A program made the position numbers and the translations under genes. DNA of 64,000 bases from Gordonia tangerina (GTDB lineage Bacteria; Actinomycetota; Actinomycetes; Mycobacteriales; Mycobacteriaceae), in the NCBI RefSeq assembly GCF_021556435.1, contig NZ_JAKGCU010000015.1:1-64000 (forward strand). Direction: 5' to 3'. This document shows, piece after piece, positions 54,471 through 63,012 of the stretch. The notes beneath the pieces are model-generated. The model ran no database searches and had not been told where the DNA came from. It was given only the letters and a program-made list of their open reading frames with translations. Positions within the stretch are counted from its first letter, which is position 1. The number at the start of each line of letters is the position of its first letter.

Positions 54471-55130
54471 TCAGAGTTCGGTTGCCGACTCCTCGTCGAG
54501 GACGACGAAGTCGGTGGAAGCCGCCTTCATGTCCGCGAGCCGGCCGTAGTGCACGCCCGAACCGGCGTCGGACAGGATGGCCTGGTGGATAGGAACCGCG
54601 ACCCGCGGGGCCATGGCACGCAGGTAGTCGACTGATTCGCTGAGTTTCATCCACGGCGCCGCGGACGGCAGGGCGAGGACGTCGATCTTCTCGAACGGGA
54701 TGTAGAACGAGTCGCCGGGATGCATGAAGCGGCCGGTCATCGACTTGGTGTCGAGTACGTAGGCGACGTTGTCGACCACCGGGATCTCCGGATGGATCAC
54801 TGCGTGCCGACCGCCGGTGAACCGCGCTGTTACCGGGCCGACCTGAGTGTGCGAACCGGCGTTGGCGATGGTCCACGGACCGGCGACGTTGTCCTCGTTG
54901 AGCTGGGTGGCCGTCTGCGGATCGGCGAAGCGCACCGCCTGCGGGTTGGCCGCGATCAGGTCGGGCAGCCGGTTGACGTCGCAATGATCGGGGTGTTGGT
55001 GGGTGATGAAGACGGCGTCGAGGTCGGTGAGTCCCTCGAAGCCGTGGGAGAAGTTGCCCGGGTCGAAGAGGATCTTGGTGTCGTCGATCTCCACCAGGAC
55101 GCACGAATGACCGAAGTGTGTGATCTGCAT
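54471..55130 (-). CDS. Metallo-beta-lactamase-fold hydrolase (UlaG-like)
   Basis: 219 residues from ATG 55130. Begins MQITHFGHSCVLVEIDDTKI, then FITHQHPDHCD with the H-x-H-x-D-H zinc motif, GGRHAVIHPEIPVVDN and MHPGDSFYIPFEKIDVLALP. No C-terminal RNA-binding extension, so a small-molecule hydrolase. Substrate unknown. Converges with the VOC gene. Confidence 0.9.
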   Translation of the reverse strand: MQITHFGHSCVLVEIDDTKILFDPGNFSHGFEGLTDLDAVFITHQHPDHCDVNRLPDLIAANPQAVRFADPQTATQLNEDNVAGPWTIANAGSHTQVGPVTARFTGGRHAVIHPEIPVVDNVAYVLDTKSMTGRFMHPGDSFYIPFEKIDVLALPSAAPWMKLSESVDYLRAMAPRVAVPIHQAILSDAGSGVHYGRLADMKAASTDFVVLDEESATEL

Positions 55131-55203
55131 GCATCCCACTCTGCTCTCCTGCGCAGCCGACGTCACGTCACCGCGGCGGGTCGGTGTCACACCACGAGCA
55201 GAG

Positions 55204-55719
55204 TCACACCACGAGAGGGAAGAGACCCCAACCGAATCCGGCATCGAGTATTCGCACAAGTCCATAGCCCAGCCACACCACGAGCACCGACATCGCAATC
55301 CGGCCGGTCAGTACGTGCTGCACCCGCCGCAGAGCACCACCGCCGGTGAGTGCCGTCCACAGCGCGATGGCGGTGACGATCACCGCCACTGCCATGGACA
55401 GCGGCCCGAACCAGTTGAACCCGATCGCTCCGACGACGTCTCCGTGTCCGAGGGCCACCCAGCTGCGGGTCAGCCCGCAGCCCGGACACGGCAGACCGGT
55501 CAGATGCGCGAAGGGACACACTCCCGGACCGCTCGACAGAGTCGTCGGCGACACCGCGACGGCTGCCCCCATCGCCGCGACCCCGACCGCCGCAACCGCG
55601 ACGGCGGTCCCCCGACCCCCGCCGGCCTCAGTTCGTCCCCCGGGTATCGCTTCGTCCCCCTGCGGCAGTGGGGGCGCGAAACGATACCCGGGGGATGAAC
55701 AGCCGGGGCGAACAGTCAC
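55204..55719 (-). CDS. DUF2752 membrane protein
   Basis: 171 residues from GTG 55719. Family mark CPFAHLTGLPCPGCGLTRSWVALGHGD, with Cys pairs and G-L-T-R, lies after the first helix and is followed by two more helices (PLSMAVAVIVTAIALWTAL, MSVLVVWLGYGLVRIL). The first 30 or so residues are encoded by a palindromic element (55631-55700) and look unrelated to the family, so the element may have entered the 5' part of the gene or the start lies further in. Function unknown. Confidence 0.78.
   Translation of the reverse strand: MTVRPGCSSPGYRFAPPLPQGDEAIPGGRTEAGGGRGTAVAVAAVGVAAMGAAVAVSPTTLSSGPGVCPFAHLTGLPCPGCGLTRSWVALGHGDVVGAIGFNWFGPLSMAVAVIVTAIALWTALTGGGALRRVQHVLTGRIAMSVLVVWLGYGLVRILDAGFGWGLFPLVV
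55631..55700. repeat. Palindromic element, second copy
   Basis: Arms GTTCGTCCCCCGGGTATCG (55631-55649) and CGATACCCGGGGGATGAAC (55682-55700) match in 18 of 19 positions; the loop carries its own hairpin (CCCCC with GGGGG). The outer arms GTTCGTCCCCCG are those of the element at 4048-4116. Lies within the 5' part of the DUF2752 frame. Confidence 0.65.
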
Positions 55720-55747
55720 CCGACCAGAGTAGTGCGTGACAAGTTAC

Positions 55748-55784
55748 TTACCGAGGAGTAAGGTCTGTACTTACTATCGAGTAA
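55748..55784 (+). promoter_or_regulatory. Double operator upstream of the acyl-CoA dehydrogenase pair
   Basis: Two 14-bp sites with the same layout: TTACCGAGGAGTAA (55748-55761) and TTACTATCGAGTAA (55771-55784, perfect TTACT-N4-AGTAA palindrome), 23 bases apart centre to centre. They lie 61-97 bases before the first dehydrogenase start. Looks like paired sites of a TetR-type fatty-acid regulator; no such gene is adjacent. Confidence 0.7.
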
Positions 55785-55844
55785 GATAGGGGCCGACGCC
55801 ACACCCGGCACGACCCCGACCGCCCGAGAACAGGCTGGTGAACC

Positions 55845-57230
55845 ATGACCTCACAAACCGAAGCGCGGCATACCGAACCCCGCGATACGTCCGCCGTCGG
55901 AAAGAACCCGCATCCACGCAATTTCATCGGCACCGCAATGCGCGTGCTGACGACGGTCACCGGGTCGGAGTTCGCCGAGAAGTACAAGATCCGCGAGCCC
56001 CTCAACCGTATCGCCTACCAGGGCACCAAGACCGGCTTCCAGACGCTGGGCGCGGCCAACCGCGCGTTCCAGGCGGCGCAGGGCGGATCGGGTCAGGCCA
56101 AGCGGCTGACCACCTCGCCGAAGGGGTACTTCAACCTCACCCCCGACGACGAGCAGCAGATGATCGCCGAGACCGTTCGGGAGTTCGCCACCGAGATCCT
56201 GCGACCGGCCGCGTACGACGCCGACAACGCAGCCGCGGCGCCCGAGGACATCCTCAAGCGTTCGGCAGAGCTCGGCATCACCATGATCAACGTGCCCGAG
56301 GAGTTCGAGGGCGCCGCCGCCGAGCGCGGCGTGGTCACCAACGCACTGGTGTCCGAGGCGATGGCCTACGGCGACATGGGGCTGGCACTGCCGCTGCTCG
56401 CGCCGAGCGGTGTGGCCACCACACTGACGAATTTCGGCACCGACGAGCAGCAGCGCACCTACCTGCCCGACTTCGCCGGTGAGGACGTACCGCAGTCGTC
56501 GGTCGTGATCGCCGAACCGAAGCCGTTGTTCGACGCCTTCGACCTGGGCACCAAGGCCACCCGCGTACCCAGCGGGTACCGCCTCAACGGCGTCAAGTCA
56601 TTCGTCCCGGCGGCCGGGTCATCGGAACTGTTCATCGTGGGTGCACAGCTCGACGGTCGTCCGGCGCTGTTCATCGTCGAGTCCGGCACCAAGGGCCTGA
56701 TCGTCGAAGCCGACCCGGGAATGGGTGTGCGTGCGGCCGGCATGGGTCGACTGCTGTTGCAGGATGTGGCCGTCCCCGAGTCCGCGCTGCTGGGTGGGGC
56801 CGACGGTGAGGCCGCGTTCTCGGCCTACCGCGATGTGGTGCGGCTGTCGCGTCTGGGCTGGTCGGCGTTGGCCGCCGGCACCGCGAAGGCAGTACTCGAC
56901 TACGTGATCCCCTACGTGAACGAGCGCGAGGCATTCGGCGAGCCGATCTCCAACCGGCAGGCCGTCGCCTTCATGGTGGCCAACATCGCCACCGAGGTCG
57001 ATTCGATCCGTCTGGTCACCCTGCGTGGCGCCGCCCGCGCCGAGCAGGGCCTGTCGTTCGCCCGCGAGGCGGCACTGGCCCGCAAGCTGACGATCGACAA
57101 GGGTCTGCAGATCGGACTCGACGGCGTCCAGCTCCTGGGCGGTCACGGCTTCACCAAGGAGCACCCGGTGGAACGCTGGTACCGCGACCTGCGGGGCGCC
57201 GGCATCGGCGAGGGCATCGTCGTCCTGTAA
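55845..57230 (+). CDS. fadE24: Acyl-CoA dehydrogenase, FadE24-like
   Basis: 461 residues, longer than typical because of an N-terminal extension of about 90 residues (ATMRVLTTVTGSEFAEKYKI region). Then helical domain, beta domain with VVIAEPKPLFDAF and GVKSFVPAAGSSELFIV, and C-terminal helices with LLGGHGFTKEHPVERWYRDL and GIGEG, whose Glu is the likely base. Layout with a second dehydrogenase 30 bases downstream matches mycobacterial fadE24-fadE23 (near hisN-like Rv3137), so the symbol is given by synteny. Beta-oxidation of an unknown acyl-CoA, perhaps as a heteromer with its partner. Confidence 0.85.
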   Translation: MTSQTEARHTEPRDTSAVGKNPHPRNFIGTAMRVLTTVTGSEFAEKYKIREPLNRIAYQGTKTGFQTLGAANRAFQAAQGGSGQAKRLTTSPKGYFNLTPDDEQQMIAETVREFATEILRPAAYDADNAAAAPEDILKRSAELGITMINVPEEFEGAAAERGVVTNALVSEAMAYGDMGLALPLLAPSGVATTLTNFGTDEQQRTYLPDFAGEDVPQSSVVIAEPKPLFDAFDLGTKATRVPSGYRLNGVKSFVPAAGSSELFIVGAQLDGRPALFIVESGTKGLIVEADPGMGVRAAGMGRLLLQDVAVPESALLGGADGEAAFSAYRDVVRLSRLGWSALAAGTAKAVLDYVIPYVNEREAFGEPISNRQAVAFMVANIATEVDSIRLVTLRGAARAEQGLSFAREAALARKLTIDKGLQIGLDGVQLLGGHGFTKEHPVERWYRDLRGAGIGEGIVVL

Positions 57231-57260
57231 GGGCGCGACGGATTCGGTGAGGAAACCACT

Positions 57261-58484
57261 ATGAGCATCAATCTCGAACTCCCCAAGAAACTGAACGCGA
57301 CGATCGATCAGGCCCATCAGGCCGCGGCGGAGATCTTCCGTCCGATCTCGCGGAAATACGATCTGCGCGAGCACGATTACCCGGTCGAGCTCGACACCTT
57401 GGCCAGCCTCTACGACGGCCTTGCCGAGGCAGGCCAGGCAGGCGCAGGCGCCGACGGCGGACGCAGCCAGCAGAAGTCGGACAAGCCCCGCCCCGAAGGT
57501 GCGGTGGTCAACGGCGGCAACATGCAGTCGGTCATCAACACGATGGAGACATCGTGGGGCGATGTCGGCCTGATGCTGACCATCCCGTATCAGGGCCTGG
57601 GCAACGCCGCGATCGCCGCCGTGGCCACAGATGAACAGCTCAAGAGCTTCGGCAAGGTGTGGGCCGCCATGGCCATCACCGAGCCGAGCTTCGGTTCCGA
57701 CTCCGCAGCCGTGTCGACCACGGCCACCCTCGACGGCGACGAGTACGTACTCAACGGAGAGAAGATCTTCGTCACCGCCGGATCCCGCGCCACCCACATC
57801 GTGGTGTGGGCCTCGGTCGACAAGAGCCTCGGACGTGCAGCCATCAAGAGCTTCGTCGTACCGCGCGAGCACCCGGGCGTCGAGGTGGTGCGCCTCGAAC
57901 ACAAACTCGGTATCCGAGTCTCGGATACCGCGGTGATCCGGTTCGAGAACTGCCGCATCCCCAAGGACAACCTGCTCGGCTCACCGGAGGTCGACACCAA
58001 GAAGGGCTTCGGCGGTGTCATGCAGACCTTCGACAACACGCGGCCGATGGTCGCGGGTATGGCGGTCGGCGTCGCGCGTGCGGCCCTCGAGGAGCTGCGT
58101 CGCATACTGGAGGAGGCCGGCGTGCAGATTGACTACGACCGCCCTGCCGCCGATCAGCACGCCGCCGCTGCCGAGTTCATTCGGATGGAGTCGGATTTCG
58201 AGGCCGCATACCTGCACACGATGCGGGCTGCCTGGATGGCCGACAACAAAGAACCGAATTCGCTCGAGGCATCGATGTCCAAGGCCAAGGCCGGGCGCAC
58301 CGGCACCGACATCACCAACAAAGTGGTGGAACTGACCGGCACACTGGGCTATTCGGAGCGGCTGCTGGTGGAGAAGTGGGCTCGCGACTCGAAGATCCTC
58401 GACATCTTCGAGGGCACCCAGCAGATCCAGCAGCTCATCATCGCCCGTCGCGTGCTCAACAAGAGCAGCGCCGAGCTGAAGTAA
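57261..58484 (+). CDS. fadE23: Acyl-CoA dehydrogenase, FadE23-like
   Basis: 407 residues. FAD-dependent dehydrogenase with WAAMAITEPSFGSDSAAV, NGEKIFVTAGSRATHIVVW, a long C-terminal helical domain and LDIFEGTQQIQQLIIARRVL, with catalytic Glu in FEGT. An insertion rich in Gly/Gln/Lys lies near residue 60-80 (GAGADGGRSQQKSDKPRPEG). Second gene of the operon. Mycobacterial pairs of this type form alpha2-beta2 enzymes for sterol side chains; for this pair that is not shown. Confidence 0.85.
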   Translation: MSINLELPKKLNATIDQAHQAAAEIFRPISRKYDLREHDYPVELDTLASLYDGLAEAGQAGAGADGGRSQQKSDKPRPEGAVVNGGNMQSVINTMETSWGDVGLMLTIPYQGLGNAAIAAVATDEQLKSFGKVWAAMAITEPSFGSDSAAVSTTATLDGDEYVLNGEKIFVTAGSRATHIVVWASVDKSLGRAAIKSFVVPREHPGVEVVRLEHKLGIRVSDTAVIRFENCRIPKDNLLGSPEVDTKKGFGGVMQTFDNTRPMVAGMAVGVARAALEELRRILEEAGVQIDYDRPAADQHAAAAEFIRMESDFEAAYLHTMRAAWMADNKEPNSLEASMSKAKAGRTGTDITNKVVELTGTLGYSERLLVEKWARDSKILDIFEGTQQIQQLIIARRVLNKSSAELK

Positions 58485-58499
58485 CGACGAACGTCCCGG

Positions 58500-58735
58500 G
58501 CCGCCCTCCGGTGGTCGAGTAGCCTTCCCTCCGGCAGTTGAGGCCCCCTCACTCCGCCGGTCGAGGCCCCCCTCCGCCGGTCGAAGCCCCTCACTCAGCT
58601 GGTCGAGGCCCCCTCGCTCGGCTGGTCGAGGCCCCCTCGCTCGGCCGGTGGAGGCCCCCTCCGCCGATCGAGGACCCTCACTCCGCTGGTCGAGTAGTCC
58701 TCGAGCCGCTAGGCGAGAGGGCGTATCGAGACCAC
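58500..58735. repeat. Cluster of GGTCGAGG(CCCC)-type repeats
   Basis: Irregular tandem units such as GGTCGAGGCCCCCTC and CTCGGCTGGTCGAGG run from about 58500 to 58690, then a palindromic end GGTCGAGTAGTCC...GTATCGAGACCACC (58687-58735). The end unit is of a type seen between genes in Gordonia and Rhodococcus. The 295-base gap between fadE23 and the stress-protein gene holds nothing else. Confidence 0.75.
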
Positions 58736-58779
58736 CTGCGCCACAACTGGTCCGAGCGCGCCACCTGCTCGCTCGTTCG

Positions 58780-59307
58780 TCACGATTCGACGTCGGCGGG
58801 CACCACCAACAGCGGCGTCTTCCGGTTACCGATCAGCTGCTGCGACACCGACTGCCCCACCAGGGAATCCAGATATGACAGCAATCCGCCTCGTGGGCTC
58901 CCGACGACGACCATCAGCGCGCTGTAGCGATCGGCAACGGTGGCCAGCAGCTGCGCCGGGTCGCCGTGACCACTGTGGTAGGTCCACGACGCTGCGAGAC
59001 CGTCGAGCAAATCCTTGGCCTCGGCGGCGTCGGACATCAACGTCGCCCGCAGCTGATCACCCCAGTCCGGGGCGTCCGGATCGATTGGTGTGTCGTCGAT
59101 GTCGACCACATGCACCACATGGACATGTGCATCGAGCCTACGGGCCAGATCCACCGCATAGCGCACGGCAGCCGTGCTGGTCGGCGACCGGTCCCACCCG
59201 ATCACCAGACTCGCCTGCGCGGGACGCCTCGCGGCGGGCCCTCGGATTCGTCTGCGCAGTGGCGCATCCCCGGGCCGCAGTCCGTAGTCGACGTCATCGT
59301 CGCTCAT
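58780..59307 (-). CDS. Universal stress protein (UspA family)
   Basis: 175 residues from ATG 59307, with GAGAGGG six bases upstream. One Usp domain: SLVIGWDRSPTSTAAVRYAVDLARRLDA and near the end VVVGSPRGGLLSYLDSLVGQSVSQQLIGNRKTPLLVV, a G-x2-G-x9-G(S/T)-like ATP-binding pattern in which the last part reads G-Q-S-V-S. An N-terminal Arg-rich extension of about 35 residues precedes it. Separated from the crcB pair by 27 bases but on the same strand downstream. Confidence 0.88.
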   Translation of the reverse strand: MSDDDVDYGLRPGDAPLRRRIRGPAARRPAQASLVIGWDRSPTSTAAVRYAVDLARRLDAHVHVVHVVDIDDTPIDPDAPDWGDQLRATLMSDAAEAKDLLDGLAASWTYHSGHGDPAQLLATVADRYSALMVVVGSPRGGLLSYLDSLVGQSVSQQLIGNRKTPLLVVPADVES

Positions 59308-59334
59308 CGCCATCCCTCTCACTCGCCGCGGTGA

Positions 59335-59703
59335 TCACACCGCCGACGCCAGTACCAGACCCGCGGCGCATGCCACCGCGCTGCCCACGACCGAGGCCAG
59401 GGCGTTGGCGGCGGCCGACAGCGACCGCCGTTTCTCCGCCAGCCGAACGGTTTCGAAGCTCGCCGTGCTGAAAGTCGTGAATCCACCACAGAATCCGGTA
59501 CCGACCACCGCTTGCGCATCCGAATCGAGGGTGCCGAACATGACGGCGCCGGCGATCAGCCCCAGCAGGAACGAGCCGCTGACGTTGATCGCCAGGGTCG
59601 CCCACGGAAAGGTCGTCGCCCGCCGGCTCTTGACCGCGCCGTCGAGGACGAATCGCGCACCCGCGCCCAGCGCCCCGGCGGCCATCACGGCCAGGACGAT
59701 CAC
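59335..59703 (-). CDS. crcB: Fluoride channel CrcB/Fluc, first of a pair
   Basis: 122 residues from GTG 59703 (GGAGG site upstream). Four membrane helices; signature GTGFCGGFTTFSTASFE with the Na-binding break and polar track, and N-x2-G/S-F-L-L-G in helix 2. Fluc channels export fluoride as dual-topology dimers; in many actinobacteria two genes make a heterodimer. GTG overlaps the stop of the second crcB gene (GTGA), in line with a heterodimer. Confidence 0.92.
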   Translation of the reverse strand: MIVLAVMAAGALGAGARFVLDGAVKSRRATTFPWATLAINVSGSFLLGLIAGAVMFGTLDSDAQAVVGTGFCGGFTTFSTASFETVRLAEKRRSLSAAANALASVVGSAVACAAGLVLASAV

Positions 59704-60215
59704 GACACCTCCCCTGTCTGTCGACGCAGTGCCACTCCGGCCACCGCGATTCCCGCCCAGGCGCACACGATGCCGGCGACGACGCTCGCCAGTCCGTATC
59801 CCATCGCCAGTGGAACCGCTCCGCGATGCGACAGCAGCGACATCTCCAATGCGAAGCTGCTGTAGGTGGTGAAGGAGCCACAGAACCCCGTGCCCAGCAG
59901 CAGCCGCCACCGGCGACGCCAACCGGCGTCCTCACCGGACCGCGCCAGCCCCTCGAGGAGGGCCCCGAGCGCGAACGCCCCGATCAGGTTGACCGCGAAC
60001 GTCCCCCATGGCCATCCGGTGTCGTGGTGGGGCAACAGGTCTTCGACCCAGTAGCGCAATCCCGTTCCGCAGGCACCGCCGAGCAGAACCCAGAGAATCG
60101 CCGTCGGCCGCAGATGCAGCGGTCGAACGGTGTCCGGATCTGTTGGTAACTCGGCGTGCGTGTCGGCCGGCAGTTCGTTGGGTGAAGTGTCACCCGAGAT
60201 GTGATCAGAACCCAT
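59700..60215 (-). CDS. crcB: Fluoride channel CrcB/Fluc, second of a pair
   Basis: 171 residues with a hydrophilic N-terminal extension of about 38 residues, then four helices. LLGGACGTGLRYWVEDLL, WPWGTFAVNLIGAFALGALLEGL and the signature GTGFCGSFTTYSSFALE are typical. Coupled to the other crcB gene. I looked in the 215 bases upstream for a fluoride riboswitch and saw none. Confidence 0.92.
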   Translation of the reverse strand: MGSDHISGDTSPNELPADTHAELPTDPDTVRPLHLRPTAILWVLLGGACGTGLRYWVEDLLPHHDTGWPWGTFAVNLIGAFALGALLEGLARSGEDAGWRRRWRLLLGTGFCGSFTTYSSFALEMSLLSHRGAVPLAMGYGLASVVAGIVCAWAGIAVAGVALRRQTGEVS

Positions 60216-60430
60216 GCATCAGCCCCATCCGTCTGTCGGACCAGGAACTATCAGCCGGCGGCGGCGGTTCGGGCCCGTCGTCCACGACGATCGGGTCCGG
60301 GCGAGATCCATCACCCGACCGACACCCTACCGTCCACCGCCAGTCATCCGCCCGATCGACCCAACTGGTTCTGACCGACGTCGCACAGGTACCGAGAACG
60401 CTGCTGTCGTCTCGCGCCCTGAATCGCGGC

Positions 60431-62311
60431 TCAGCCGCCGAGTTGCTTGGCGAGATCGGCCAAGACGTCGGGGTCCTCGATCGTCGACGGCACGGTGTAC
60501 TCCTCGTGGTCGGCGATCTGACGCATCGTCTTGCGCAGGATCTTGCCCGAGCGGGTCTTCGGCAGGGCGGGCACCACGGTCACGTCCCGGAAGGTTGCGA
60601 CGGCCCCGATCTCGTTGCGCACCATGGCGACCAGCTCGCTGCGTAGGGTGTCGGATTCGATCTCGACGCCGGCCTTGAGTACGACATATCCGCTGGGCCG
60701 TTGCCCCTTGAGGTCGTCGTGGATGCCGATGACGGCGCATTCGGCCACGGCCGGATGCGAGGCGACGACCGCTTCGATGCTGCCGGTCGACAATCGGTGT
60801 CCGGCAACGTTGATGACGTCGTCGGAGCGACCGAGGACAAAGACGTAGCCATCGGCGTCGACGTACCCGGAATCACCGGTGAGGTAGTACCCGTCGAACG
60901 CGGCGAGATAAGACTTGTGGAATCGTTCCTCGTCGTGCCACAGGCCGGCCAGGGTTCCCGGCGGTAGCGGTAGTTCGATGACGATGTTGCCTTCCGCCCC
61001 GGGCCCCAGCTTCGTCCCACCGGCGTCGACGATGCCGACCCGATAACCGGGCACGGGCACCGTCGGCGATCCGGCCTTGATCGGCATCGGCTCCAGGCCA
61101 CGCAGGTTCGCGGCGATCGCCCACCCGGTTTCGGTCTGCCACCAGTGGTCGACCACCGGGACCCCGAGGGTCGCGGTGGCCCACTCGAAGGTGTCCGGGT
61201 CCAGACGCTCCCCGGCAGCGAACAGCGTCCGCAGCGTGGAGGTGTCGTACTTGGCGAGTTCGGCGGCGTCCGGATCGGCCTTGCGGATGGCCCGGATCGC
61301 AGTGGGCGCGGTGAACAGTGCGGCGACCTGGTGGTCGGCGATGACCCGCCAGAATGCGCCGGCGTCCGGGGTGCCGACCGGCTTGCCCTCGTACATCACG
61401 GTCGTCGCACCGACCAGCAGCGGCCCGTACACGATGTAGGAGTGCCCGACCACCCAGCCCACATCGGATGCGGTCCACCACACGTCGCCGGCACCGATGT
61501 CGTAGATGTTGCGCATCGACCAGGTCAGCGCGACCGCGTGGCCCCCGTTGTCGCGGACCACGCCCTTCGGTTTTCCGGTGGTGCCCGACGTGTACAGGAT
61601 GTAGAGCGGGTCGGTCGCCGCCACCGTTGTCGGGCCCGTCGGTTCGGCATCGGCCATCTGGGCGTCCCAGTCCAGCCAGCCGTCGTGGTCGGCCGCGCTG
61701 CCCGCGACCTCCTCGCGGTCCTTGACGATCACCGTCGCCGGTGGCGAGGCGCAGAGTTCGAGGGCCTTGGCCACCATCGGTAGGTACTCGACCGTGCGTC
61801 CGGGTTCCAGGCCGCCCGACGCCGTCACGATGGCGACGGGTTCGGCGTCGTCGATGCGTGCTGCCAGCTCGGGTGCGGCGAATCCGCCGAACACCACCGA
61901 ATGCACCGCACCCACGCGCGCGCAGGCGAGCATCGCAATGGCCGCCTCGGGGATCATTGGCAGATAGATCACCACGCGATTGCCCGCCGCGACGCCGCTG
62001 GCCGCGAGCACTCCGGCAAACCGCGACACCTCGTCGAGGAGCTCGGCATAGGTATAGGTACGCACCGTCCCCACCATCGCCGAGTCCCAGATCATCGCGG
62101 TGCGGTCGCCGTGCCCGGCCGCGACATGCCGGTCGAGCGCGTTGTAGGAGGTGTTGAGGGTGGCATCGGGATACCACCGGTAGAACGGTGCGTCCGAGTC
62201 GTCGAGGGCGCGGGTCGGTGGGTTCACCCACTCGACGGCCTGTGCGGCGTCGAGCCAGAAGCCGTCCTGATCGTCGCGTGCCCGCGCGAACGCGTCGCTG
62301 TAATGCCCCAT
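60431..62311 (-). CDS. prpE: Propionyl-CoA/acetyl-CoA synthetase-type enzyme (PrpE-like)
   Basis: 626 residues from ATG 62311. ANL-family adenylate-forming enzyme: N-terminal YSDAFARARDDQDGFWLDAA and NALDRHV, AMP-binding LYILYTSGTTGKPKGVVRD, WWTASDVGWVVGHSYIVYGPLL, DHWWQTETGWAI, TGDSGYVDADGYVFVLGRSDDVINVAGHRLSTG and acyl-activating Lys in KTRSGKILRKTMRQIA. The start RARDDQDGFWLDAAQAVEWV and length are more like PrpE than Acs. Makes acyl-CoA from propionate or acetate. A frame that extends to 62749 overlaps the MarR gene and is rejected. Confidence 0.9.
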   Translation of the reverse strand: MGHYSDAFARARDDQDGFWLDAAQAVEWVNPPTRALDDSDAPFYRWYPDATLNTSYNALDRHVAAGHGDRTAMIWDSAMVGTVRTYTYAELLDEVSRFAGVLAASGVAAGNRVVIYLPMIPEAAIAMLACARVGAVHSVVFGGFAAPELAARIDDAEPVAIVTASGGLEPGRTVEYLPMVAKALELCASPPATVIVKDREEVAGSAADHDGWLDWDAQMADAEPTGPTTVAATDPLYILYTSGTTGKPKGVVRDNGGHAVALTWSMRNIYDIGAGDVWWTASDVGWVVGHSYIVYGPLLVGATTVMYEGKPVGTPDAGAFWRVIADHQVAALFTAPTAIRAIRKADPDAAELAKYDTSTLRTLFAAGERLDPDTFEWATATLGVPVVDHWWQTETGWAIAANLRGLEPMPIKAGSPTVPVPGYRVGIVDAGGTKLGPGAEGNIVIELPLPPGTLAGLWHDEERFHKSYLAAFDGYYLTGDSGYVDADGYVFVLGRSDDVINVAGHRLSTGSIEAVVASHPAVAECAVIGIHDDLKGQRPSGYVVLKAGVEIESDTLRSELVAMVRNEIGAVATFRDVTVVPALPKTRSGKILRKTMRQIADHEEYTVPSTIEDPDVLADLAKQLGG

Positions 62312-62418
62312 CGCCGTCGCATCCCTCTCCGAGTTGTCGGCCGCCGTAACCGTGCCGTGGTCGACTACGACCCTATCGATGTGGTCGTTGCCACGACGTT
62401 GGATTGCCGAGTGCGCGG

Positions 62419-62943
62419 TCAGCGGTCGCTGCGCTGCGACGGAAGGTGGCGATCGTCGCCGGGCTCCGTTCTGACCGCTTCGGTGACCTCGCGCAGAAAT
62501 GCCCGGACCACCTGTCGGTGTTCGACAGAGAGGTCCGCCACCACACCCATCACGCGACCGATGAGCGGGCCGAAGAACTCCCATCCCATTGCGCGGGCGT
62601 CGTCGGTGACCCGCAGAATCACCCGGCGCCGATCGACCGGGTCCCGATGCCGCTCGACGAGCGGTCCCACTCCCTCCCGCCGCGCCGACATCCGGTCGAC
62701 GAGGGCGGTCACCGACGCCGAGTTCAGCCGCAACCGGTCCCCCAGCCACCCGGGGGTGGCCACCCCACCTTCGCGCTCCCGATCCAGCAACGCGATGAGT
62801 GCACGCACATCGGTCGGGTGCATCGCACGCTCCGCCGCGAAGGCAGCCCCCTCCAGGTCGAGTGCGACGGTGAGCTCGCGGATGGCGTGGACGAGCTCGA
62901 GATCGGAGTCTGCGACCCGGTCGGGAGTCGATCGATCGGGCAC
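62419..62943 (-). CDS. MarR-family transcriptional regulator
   Basis: 174 residues. Winged helix with TDVRALIALLDREREGGVATPGWLGDRLRLNSASVTALVDRM and wing VERHRDPVDRRRVILRVTDDA, whose D-x-R-D/R-R pattern is the MarR mark. C-terminal helix for dimer contact. Divergent from the alpha/beta-hydrolase gene, 69 bases from its start. The gap has TCTTGAT twice (near 62953 and 62969), a possible operator. Confidence 0.9.
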   Translation of the reverse strand: MPDRSTPDRVADSDLELVHAIRELTVALDLEGAAFAAERAMHPTDVRALIALLDREREGGVATPGWLGDRLRLNSASVTALVDRMSARREGVGPLVERHRDPVDRRRVILRVTDDARAMGWEFFGPLIGRVMGVVADLSVEHRQVVRAFLREVTEAVRTEPGDDRHLPSQRSDR

Positions 62944-63012
62944 CCTCCCACCTACCGTTTCTCTTGATCAGCGATTATCTTGATGAACAAGCTACCTCAG
63001 GGAGGACAACGC

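Noticed and set aside
58500..58735. CRISPR-like array
   Set aside because: Units are contiguous and of variable length, without unique spacers of constant size, and no cas gene is near.
60216..60430. Fluoride riboswitch before the crcB pair
   Set aside because: No match by eye to the conserved pseudoknot and GAUGG/CUGAUG elements on the minus strand.
62312..62749. N-terminal extension of the PrpE-like synthetase
   Set aside because: It overlaps the MarR gene and the family begins with the YSDAFARARDDQDGFW region just after ATG 62311.
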